Source of the DNA: an uncultured Actinomycetes bacterium
GTDB lineage: Bacteria > Actinomycetota > Actinomycetes > Nanopelagicales > Nanopelagicaceae
DNA: 5,155 nucleotides
Assembly: GCA_903922745.1 (NCBI GenBank)
Contig: CAIXVA010000001.1
Coordinates: 1 to 5,155, forward strand
Direction: 5' to 3'
Shown here: one piece after another, positions 1-5,155 of the stretch
Position numbering within the stretch: the first letter of the stretch is position 1
Layout of the letters: the number at the start of each line of letters is the position of its first letter
The notes under the pieces: model-generated
Told to the model about the DNA's origin: nothing
What the model saw: only the letters and a program-made list of their open reading frames with translations
Database searches by the model: none
Program-made: the position numbers and the translations under genes

Positions 1-1298
1 AATTTTTCATCGTGGGACTTAGCTAGATATCCATCCACGCCAGCTATCTGACTTAAAACATGGTGGTGAGCATCTGAATGTTCACGAATGTCCATGGTTG
101 CGTGGTTGATTCCAAACGCCGCCACTGTGCGAATTGTGCGCTCAAGTAAGCCCGTAGCAATCAATTCACCGCGGTGAGCCATTAACGAATCACGCATCAA
201 CACTAGATCTGCCAACAGTTCGGCGGTGTTTGCGTAATCTCGATTAGGAACATGTGCTGCGTCTTTTGCATGACGATCACGGGTAAATGCCAAACGGTGG
301 ACTATCGCTGTTGCCTTTAAGCGGTACGGCTCTTCAGAATTAAGGCGCAAGAAACGTGGTTCAAACTCAGGGATATTGGCCAAATCTTTTGCAACAGATG
401 CAGATAGCTCTGGCGTTGCCCCAACAATCTTTGTTGAAACAGAGAGCATCTGACGCAAATCATTCATCGCAGCGATAGTTACACGAATTGCATGCCCAAC
501 CTGCAGCACCATCGCATCAGTTGTAACTTGGGCGGTGATGTTTGGGTTTCCATCGCGATCTCCACCGATCCAGTTACCAAAAGACAATGGGCGAGCGGTA
601 ATAGGCACCTCAACATCGATGCGCTTCATTTCTTTAGCAAAATCATTAAGAACTTCGGGAACAGTCTGAGTGAATAAATCGTCAAGGTAATACAAAGCGT
701 TAAGTGCTTCATCCAACGGTTCTGGTCGACCTAAGCGAAGTTCATCTGTTTGCCACAATAAATCGATTGTCTCTGCCAAACGATCTTGCTGTGAAGGATT
801 ACGTGGATCATCTAATAATTCTGCAATGCTCCCTAATTTATTGAGTACCGAACGACGTGCAGCTTCGGTTGGGTGAGCGGTAAAGACAGGGCGAACTGAC
901 ATTGCACTGACCCATTGCTCGATATCTTTTTTCGTTAATTCATGTCCAGGTGTCTGTGCTTTTAAAGCCTCATCAATTCGATCAACAGCTCGTGCTAGCC
1001 ACGAACCACCGGTTGCTCGTGCTTCAGCTAAAACGCGTGCACGGTGAACTTGTTCTGCAACATTTGCTAGGTGAAAATAAGTACTAAATGCACGCACTAA
1101 TTGAACAGAATCTTCCACTGAAAGTTTGGCAAGAATTTCTGCGCCTTTTCCTTCGCGAACAGACTTACGTACCTCTTCGACCAATGCTAAAAGTTCGGGA
1201 CCTTCTTGGCGGACAAGTGTTTGGCCGAGCAAATCTCCAAGGCGGCGCACATCGCTACGTAGTCCTGCATCATCTGCAGCGATAGGGCTCTGGCTCAT
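1..1298 (-). CDS. ppc: Phosphoenolpyruvate carboxylase, N-terminal half (partial, runs off left edge)
   Basis: This enzyme carboxylates phosphoenolpyruvate with bicarbonate to give oxaloacetate and phosphate, a cytoplasmic anaplerotic step feeding the TCA cycle and aspartate-family amino acids. Reading down from ATG at 1298-1296 gives 432 uninterrupted codons; family proteins are about 880-930 aa, so roughly half is present. Visible family motifs, in order, are HLANVAEQ (residues 76-83), FTAHPTEAARR with the catalytic histidine at His142 (equivalent to E. coli His138), QTDELR, FGNWIGGDRDGNP (240-252), and MDIREHS (402-408), whose Arg405 matches the active-site Arg of E. coli LDIRQES. The C-terminal catalytic lysine and arginines and the glycine-rich loop lie outside the window. 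The start is secure: a GAGAGGA ribosome site lies 7 nt upstream and an in-frame TGA at 1313-1311 excludes any earlier start. The gene is divergent from mfd. Nothing is broken in the visible part. Confidence 0.97.
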   Translation of the reverse strand, partial: MSQSPIAADDAGLRSDVRRLGDLLGQTLVRQEGPELLALVEEVRKSVREGKGAEILAKLSVEDSVQLVRAFSTYFHLANVAEQVHRARVLAEARATGGSWLARAVDRIDEALKAQTPGHELTKKDIEQWVSAMSVRPVFTAHPTEAARRSVLNKLGSIAELLDDPRNPSQQDRLAETIDLLWQTDELRLGRPEPLDEALNALYYLDDLFTQTVPEVLNDFAKEMKRIDVEVPITARPLSFGNWIGGDRDGNPNITAQVTTDAMVLQVGHAIRVTIAAMNDLRQMLSVSTKIVGATPELSASVAKDLANIPEFEPRFLRLNSEEPYRLKATAIVHRLAFTRDRHAKDAAHVPNRDYANTAELLADLVLMRDSLMAHRGELIATGLLERTIRTVAAFGINHATMDIREHSDAHHHVLSQIAGVDGYLAKSHDEK

Positions 1299-1305
1299 TG
1301 GGCAA

Positions 1306-1312
1306 TCCTCTC
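1306..1312 (-). promoter_or_regulatory. Ribosome binding site of ppc
   Basis: On the minus strand the bases read GAGAGGA, followed by a 7-nt spacer and the ATG at 1298-1296. This is a strong purine-rich Shine-Dalgarno match at a normal distance. Together with the in-frame stop at 1313-1311 it fixes the ppc start. Confidence 0.8.
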
Positions 1313-1324
1313 AGGTATCGAGGT

Positions 1325-1351
1325 CTGCTCAAAACAAATTAGACTGAGCAG
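1325..1351. repeat. Perfect 7-bp inverted repeat (candidate operator) between ppc and mfd
   Basis: CTGCTCA (1325-1331) and TGAGCAG (1345-1351) are exact reverse complements separated by 13 nt, so the arm centres are 20 bp apart, about two helical turns. The spacer and the edge of the right arm hold the only plausible -10 elements for both genes. This geometry would suit a dimeric DNA-binding regulator acting on both promoters, but a specific family cannot be named from the sequence, and a chance dyad of this size is possible. Confidence 0.4.
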
Positions 1352-1356
1352 TTCAA

Positions 1357-1395
1357 GCCCCTCCATTTGGACCCCCATCCAAAAGGAAATGGGGC
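1357..1395 (+). promoter_or_regulatory. Structured upstream region of mfd with competing hairpins
   Basis: Three overlapping foldings can be drawn. The first pairs TTTGGA 1366-1371 with TCCAAA 1378-1383 around a 6-nt loop. The second pairs CCCCAT 1373-1378 with ATGGGG 1389-1394, extended by CC 1379-1380 with GG 1385-1386 around an AAAA loop, with a 2-nt bulge. The third pairs GCCCC 1357-1361 plus ATTT 1365-1368 with AAATGGGGC 1387-1395, with a 3-nt bulge. They share bases and so cannot all form together. They end 11 nt before the mfd Shine-Dalgarno. There is no following T-run, so this is not an intrinsic terminator in the mfd direction. A role as leader RNA structure or as a DNA operator is inference only. 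Confidence 0.35.
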
Positions 1396-1406
1396 CATAA
1401 GGCATT

Positions 1407-1411
1407 GGAGG
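1407..1411 (+). promoter_or_regulatory. Ribosome binding site of mfd (decides the start)
   Basis: GGAGG lies 5 nt before the ATG at 1417. The alternative in-frame TTG at 1405-1407 would overlap this site and has only an AAGG 2 nt upstream of it, too close to work well. The site therefore favours ATG 1417 as the start. Confidence 0.75.
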
Positions 1412-1416
1412 CATGT

Positions 1417-4400
1417 ATGCGTGGACTTATTCCCGTCCTACCAATTGCACCCGATGCATCTCATATTGTGGCACCGCAATCGATGTATCCATTCTTACTT
1501 GCCGCTCGCGCATCATCACATCCGTTATTAGTTGTCACTAGCTCAAGTCGTAGCAGTGAAGATCTTGTCAATGAATTACGCGAGCTCTATGACGATGTCT
1601 TGGAATTTCCGGCATGGGAAACATTGCCTCACGAGCGATTAAGCCCACGCAGTGACACCGTGGCAAAAAGAATTCAAACTCTTTATTCATTACAAAACAA
1701 GCATTCGATAAATCCAATTGTTGTAACACCTGTGCGCGGGGCGATTCATCGAATCATCAGCAATCTTGGTTCCACGCCATTGATGAAGTTAGAAATTGGC
1801 AAAGAGCAATCAATGGATGAATTAGTTCGCCACTTATCTTCCTTGGCATATTCACGCACTGATCTAGTTGAACGCCGCGGAGAGTTCGCTGTTCGAGGCG
1901 GCATCGTTGATCTCTTCTTACCACTCAGCAATCACCCAATTCGTATTGATTTCTTTGGTGATGAAATTGAAGATATTAGTTATTTCGAAGTATCAGATCA
2001 ACGCACATTTGCACCCGTTATCGGCAGCATAGATATCTACCCTTGTCGAGAAATGCTATTAACGCCTGAAGTCAAACACCGCGCTATTGAAGTCAAAGAT
2101 CAGTATCCGGCCGCCGCTGAGATGTTAGAAAAAATAAGCGAAGGTATTGCTTTCGAGGGCATGGAGTCACTGATTCCATTGCTTATTGATGAGACAGAAA
2201 CACTGTTATCCCGCATGCCGGCAAACACGCAGATTGTTTTTATCGACGAGCAACGTATTCGTTCTAGGGCGGCAGATTTGTTAGCAACAAATGAAGAGTT
2301 TCTGAATGCTTCATGGTCCAATGCGGCACTTGGTGCAATAGCTCCACTACACGATGGTGCTGGCACATATATTTCATGGGATGAGCTCAAAGAAGAGACT
2401 GTTAGATGTGGATTAAGTACCGCGGAATTAAGTCCATTCGGAACAGATCTTGAAGAGGACACACTCTTTTTAGATTATGCGCCAATCGATCCAATGCGCG
2501 GAGACATCGAGCGCACCGTTGAGGTCCTGCGCCAATCACTAGAAGAACATCGAACAGTCATTTTTGCTACTCATGGACATGGAATGCTGGAACGGTATGC
2601 GGGAATTTTTAGAGGAGCAGATCTGCCGGTACTGATTGTTGAGAATTTGGTCGCCGTGCCAACAAAAGGCAGTATTCATTTAACAACATCAATCATTACC
2701 CACGGTTTTGAAAGTGCAGAAGATCAAGTTTTCTTTATGACCGAACGAGATCTAACTGGAAGTAAAGGCACGGTTAAAGATAGTGACCGTATGCCCTCAA
2801 AACGAAAGCAAGCCATTGACCCACTAGAGCTTAAGAGTGGTGATTATGTTGTGCACGAACAACATGGAATCGGTCGCTATGTTGAGTTGCTGGAGCGCAC
2901 GGTTGCTGGTGTTACACGCGAATATTTAATTATCGAATACGCACCTGCAAAGCGCGGACAACCTGGCGATCGAGTATTTGTGCCAACTGATGCTCTTGAA
3001 CAAGTATCAAAGTATGTTGGTGGGGAAGCACCTACTGTTCACCGAATCGGTAGCGGCGAATGGCAAAAAGCAAAGGGCCGCGCCCGCAAGGCCGTGCGTC
3101 AGATCGCCGGTGAATTAATCAGGTTGTATGCAGCCCGTACTAGTTCTCCAGGTTTTGCATTCTCTGCCGATACACCGTGGCAACGAGAGTTAGAAGACTC
3201 ATTTTCATACATTGAAACTCCTGATCAGCTGTCAACAATTAACGATGTGAAACAAGATATGGAACGCCCCTATCCAATGGATCGCATTATTTGCGGTGAT
3301 GTTGGGTATGGAAAGACTGAGATTGCAATTCGTGCCGCATTTAAGGCTGTGCAGGATGGCAAACAGGTTGCAGTCCTTGTTCCAACCACATTGTTGGTGC
3401 AACAACACTCAAAGACCTTCGAAGAAAGATATGCAGGCTTCCCACTAAAGGTTGCTGGATTATCTCGATTCAATACAGCTAAAGAGAGTAAAGAGATCTT
3501 GGCCAACCTGGCTGCGGGTTCAGTTGATGTTGTTATTGGTACTCATCGAATACTTTCAAATGATGTGCAGTTTAAAGATCTGGGATTAGTCATAGTTGAT
3601 GAAGAACAGCGATTTGGTGTTGAACAAAAAGAATCCTTGAAGAAATTGCGAACAACCGTGGATGTTCTGGCTATGTCTGCAACACCGATTCCGCGCACAC
3701 TTGAAATGGCTGTGACGGGTATTCGTGAAATGTCCACGATTACGACTCCACCCGAAGAGCGACATCCAATCCTGACCTATGTCGGCCCTGCCGAAGAAGC
3801 GCAGATTGCTGCGGCTATACATCGAGAATTACTGCGTGATGGTCAAATTTTCTATTTGCATAACCGCGTTGAAAGCATTGATCGCAAAGCGTTGCACTTA
3901 AAGGAACTTGTTCCAGAAGCTCGCATCCGAGTTGCACATGGACAGATGTCTGAAGGTGAACTCGAAGATGTAATCCTTGCTTTCTGGAACCGAGACTTTG
4001 ATGTCTTGGTGTGTACAACCATTGTTGAAAGTGGTTTGGATATTCAAAATGCAAACACGCTAATTGTTGAACGTGCAGATCGATTTGGACTGTCACAACT
4101 TCACCAGATTCGTGGGCGCGTTGGGCGTGGCCGCGAGCGTGCGTACGCCTATTTCTTATATTCAGCTGATGAACCACTATCCGAATTAGCTCATGAGCGA
4201 TTAACAACAATTGCTACAAACACAGACCTTGGTTCAGGAATGCGAGTAGCGCTTAAGGATTTAGAGATTCGCGGTGCAGGAAATCTTTTGGGTGGTGAAC
4301 AATCGGGCCACATTGCCGATGTTGGCTTTGATTTATATATGCGCATGGTGGGTGAAGCGGTTCAAGAATATAAGACAGGAATTATCGAAACTGAAGAAAA

Positions 4401-4890
4401 GGTTTCAGAATGTAAAGTTGAACTTCCAATTAATGCACATCTTTCTTCAGAATATGTTCCGGGCGAAAGATTACGCCTTGATTTATATCGTCGTTTAGCC
4501 GATGTGAAATCACCAACTGATGTTTCATCCATCGAAGCCGAGTTACTTGATCGATTTGGCGAATTACCGGAAGAGGCAAAGGCGCTATTAGGTGTTGCAG
4601 CATTGCGTGCACAAGCAAAAGCTGTGAAATTGACTGAAGTTGTAGTGCAAGGCAAATTCCTTCGATTAGCGCCATTAGTTTTACCTGAATCGCGCCAGTT
4701 GCGTCTGACACGTTTGTATCCAGGTTCGCTCTACAAGGGGGCGGCAAGCACGGTTTTAGTGGCATTGCCAAAGGCAACCTCATGGAATCCGTCGCAGAAT
4801 GCACCCGACATAGTGGATACTTCTCTTCTGGCCTGGGTCGTTGAGGTCCTTACCCAACTAAGCGAAGTACCGAAAGCGAGCTCACAGTGA
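1417..4890 (+). CDS. mfd: Transcription-repair coupling factor Mfd (ATP-dependent translocase)
   Basis: Mfd binds RNA polymerase stalled at DNA lesions, pushes it off by translocating on upstream duplex DNA, and recruits UvrA for nucleotide excision repair. The protein is 1157 aa, close to E. coli Mfd (1148). The N-terminal UvrB-like module (about 1-330) shows FPAWETLPHER (64-74), RRGEFAVRGGIVD (153-165) and RIDFFGDEIE (176-185), with no Walker A, as usual in Mfd. The polymerase-interacting CarD-like domain starts near 469, with GDYVVHEQHGIGRY at 475-488. The RecG-like motor has Walker A GDVGYGKT (627-634, Lys633), GTHR (708-711), DEEQ (728-731), SATPIPRT (754-761), IVESGLDI (869-876) and QIRGRVGR (897-904). 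The TRG translocation motif includes Arg928, Arg952 and Gln962. The C-terminal UvrA-masking domain follows from about 995. All key residues are present and the frame is unbroken. ATG 1417 is preferred over TTG 1405 (4 residues longer) because of the GGAGG. The stop overlaps the next gene. Confidence 0.98.
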   Translation: MRGLIPVLPIAPDASHIVAPQSMYPFLLAARASSHPLLVVTSSSRSSEDLVNELRELYDDVLEFPAWETLPHERLSPRSDTVAKRIQTLYSLQNKHSINPIVVTPVRGAIHRIISNLGSTPLMKLEIGKEQSMDELVRHLSSLAYSRTDLVERRGEFAVRGGIVDLFLPLSNHPIRIDFFGDEIEDISYFEVSDQRTFAPVIGSIDIYPCREMLLTPEVKHRAIEVKDQYPAAAEMLEKISEGIAFEGMESLIPLLIDETETLLSRMPANTQIVFIDEQRIRSRAADLLATNEEFLNASWSNAALGAIAPLHDGAGTYISWDELKEETVRCGLSTAELSPFGTDLEEDTLFLDYAPIDPMRGDIERTVEVLRQSLEEHRTVIFATHGHGMLERYAGIFRGADLPVLIVENLVAVPTKGSIHLTTSIITHGFESAEDQVFFMTERDLTGSKGTVKDSDRMPSKRKQAIDPLELKSGDYVVHEQHGIGRYVELLERTVAGVTREYLIIEYAPAKRGQPGDRVFVPTDALEQVSKYVGGEAPTVHRIGSGEWQKAKGRARKAVRQIAGELIRLYAARTSSPGFAFSADTPWQRELEDSFSYIETPDQLSTINDVKQDMERPYPMDRIICGDVGYGKTEIAIRAAFKAVQDGKQVAVLVPTTLLVQQHSKTFEERYAGFPLKVAGLSRFNTAKESKEILANLAAGSVDVVIGTHRILSNDVQFKDLGLVIVDEEQRFGVEQKESLKKLRTTVDVLAMSATPIPRTLEMAVTGIREMSTITTPPEERHPILTYVGPAEEAQIAAAIHRELLRDGQIFYLHNRVESIDRKALHLKELVPEARIRVAHGQMSEGELEDVILAFWNRDFDVLVCTTIVESGLDIQNANTLIVERADRFGLSQLHQIRGRVGRGRERAYAYFLYSADEPLSELAHERLTTIATNTDLGSGMRVALKDLEIRGAGNLLGGEQSGHIADVGFDLYMRMVGEAVQEYKTGIIETEEKVSECKVELPINAHLSSEYVPGERLRLDLYRRLADVKSPTDVSSIEAELLDRFGELPEEAKALLGVAALRAQAKAVKLTEVVVQGKFLRLAPLVLPESRQLRLTRLYPGSLYKGAASTVLVALPKATSWNPSQNAPDIVDTSLLAWVVEVLTQLSEVPKASSQ

Positions 4891-5155
4891 AGAAGATTAT
4901 TGCAGTAATAGCAGCAGCAGCGCTCTTGTTAACAGGATGCTCGCAAGTTGGAGCAGCCGCAACTGTCGGAGATACAAAAATCACTCAAGCTACGGTACAA
5001 GGCAGCATTGATTCAATTCTTGCTGAACGCGCAAAGGTCGACACAACACAAATGCAGTTAGAAACAGGTGAATCACTTAACCGTGGGCAACTTCGTTTCC
5101 ACCTGCTGAGCGCACTTTTACGTGCCGTTGGCGAAGAGTTGAAGCTGACTGTTAC
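4887..5155 (+). CDS. SurA/PrsA-like N-terminal domain lipoprotein (partial, runs off right edge)
   Basis: The first 89 codons of a probable lipoprotein are visible. GTG at 4887 begins MKKIIAVIAAAALLLTGCSQ: a short Lys-Lys n-region, a hydrophobic core with four alanines, and a lipobox LTGC with the lipidated Cys at residue 18. This predicts signal peptidase II processing and anchoring on the outer face of the membrane. The following ATVGDTKITQATVQ resembles the start of the SurA-type N-terminal chaperone domain, in which a short strand is followed by long helices; the remaining visible stretch looks helical. Whether a peptidyl-prolyl isomerase domain follows cannot be seen. The GTG overlaps the mfd stop as GTGA (4 nt), and the ribosome site is weak (AAGCGAG, 6 nt before), so translation is probably coupled to mfd. 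In actinobacteria a lipoprotein of this kind often lies between mfd and mazG/eno. The likely role is as an extracytoplasmic folding factor, by homology only. Confidence 0.85.
   Translation, partial: MKKIIAVIAAAALLLTGCSQVGAAATVGDTKITQATVQGSIDSILAERAKVDTTQMQLETGESLNRGQLRFHLLSALLRAVGEELKLTV

Larger units (their letters stand above)
1299..1416. promoter_or_regulatory. Divergent ppc-mfd intergenic/promoter region
   Basis: This 118-bp gap must hold the promoters of both outward-facing genes. Possible -10 elements of the actinobacterial TAnnnT type sit close together: TAGACT at 1340-1345 on the plus strand (towards mfd) and TAATTT at 1341-1336 on the minus strand (towards ppc). Neither has a convincing -35 box at 16-18 bp, so both are weak assignments. 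If they are right, ppc has a leader of about 30 nt and mfd one of about 65 nt, and the mfd leader would include the hairpin cluster at 1357-1395. The region also carries the inverted repeat at 1325-1351. No small gene or tRNA-like fold was seen here. Confidence 0.5.

Noticed and set aside
492..677. Short plus-strand open frame opposite ppc
   Set aside because: It is antisense to the FGNWIGGDRDGNP region of ppc; no family motif was seen, so it is a shadow frame.
1088..1347. Two overlapping plus-strand open frames opposite the start of ppc
   Set aside because: They lie antisense to clear PEP carboxylase coding sequence, show no recognisable domain, and are explained as shadows of the ppc reading frame.
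1373..1394. CCCCAT/ATGGGG hairpin as an intrinsic terminator
   Set aside because: There is no T-run after it on the plus strand. The minus-strand continuation (TCCAAATGG) is also not a T-run, and the hairpin lies between two divergent starts where no terminator is expected.
2100..2462. 120-codon minus-strand open frame inside mfd
   Set aside because: It runs antisense to intact Mfd, is serine-rich with no domain signature, and has the look of a reverse-frame artefact.
3815..4210. 131-codon minus-strand open frame inside mfd
   Set aside because: It covers the conserved helicase motifs on the opposite strand; its His/Gln-rich composition reflects the reversed mfd codons, not a real protein.
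4362..4804. Two overlapping minus-strand frames and a nearby plus-strand alternate frame in the 3' part of mfd
   Set aside because: They overlap each other and intact Mfd, have no recognisable features, and are best explained as shadows.
4911..4922. GCA GCA GCA GCG run, possible microsatellite
   Set aside because: It is only four alanine codons forming the hydrophobic core of the lipoprotein signal peptide, and is normal for such peptides.
1..5155. A novel system such as a defence island, CRISPR array, mobile element or biosynthetic cluster
   Set aside because: Essentially all of the window is accounted for by ppc, mfd and a lipoprotein gene, all housekeeping families. No repeats, transposase, integrase or spacer array was seen.

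Overview
The window looks like an ordinary chromosomal housekeeping segment from an actinobacterium. The Mfd protein carries long stretches that read like actinobacterial Mfd, such as the TPWQRELEDSF, ETPDQLSTI and DRIICGDVGYGKTE segments. The PEP carboxylase carries the actinobacterial-looking MDIREHSDAHHH segment. Base composition and codon use (many GAT, GAA, TTA, ATT codons) look only moderately GC-rich, below Streptomyces or Mycobacterium. This would suit a small-genome, lower-GC actinobacterium such as the freshwater acI/Nanopelagicales group. That placement is inference from reading, not from a tree or a base count.

Layout: positions 1-1298, minus strand, hold the N-terminal 432 residues of phosphoenolpyruvate carboxylase (ppc), whose C-terminal half lies off the left edge. 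Positions 1299-1416 form a 118-bp divergent intergenic region with a perfect 7-bp inverted repeat and a cluster of mutually exclusive hairpins. Positions 1417-4890, plus strand, hold a complete, intact transcription-repair coupling factor (mfd, 1157 aa from the preferred ATG). From 4887, plus strand, a SurA-like N-terminal-domain lipoprotein begins, overlaps the mfd stop by 4 nt (GTGA), and runs off the right edge.

How the genes relate: ppc makes oxaloacetate (anaplerosis), while Mfd removes stalled RNA polymerase and recruits nucleotide excision repair. They share only the divergent promoter region. The Mfd-lipoprotein overlap indicates one transcript and probable translational coupling. In other actinobacteria mfd is commonly followed by mazG, a lipoprotein gene and eno, so this neighbourhood looks like a conserved housekeeping block.

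I found no mobile element, CRISPR array, tRNA/rRNA gene or novel defence-like system. The only content the genes do not explain is the structured ppc-mfd intergenic region.
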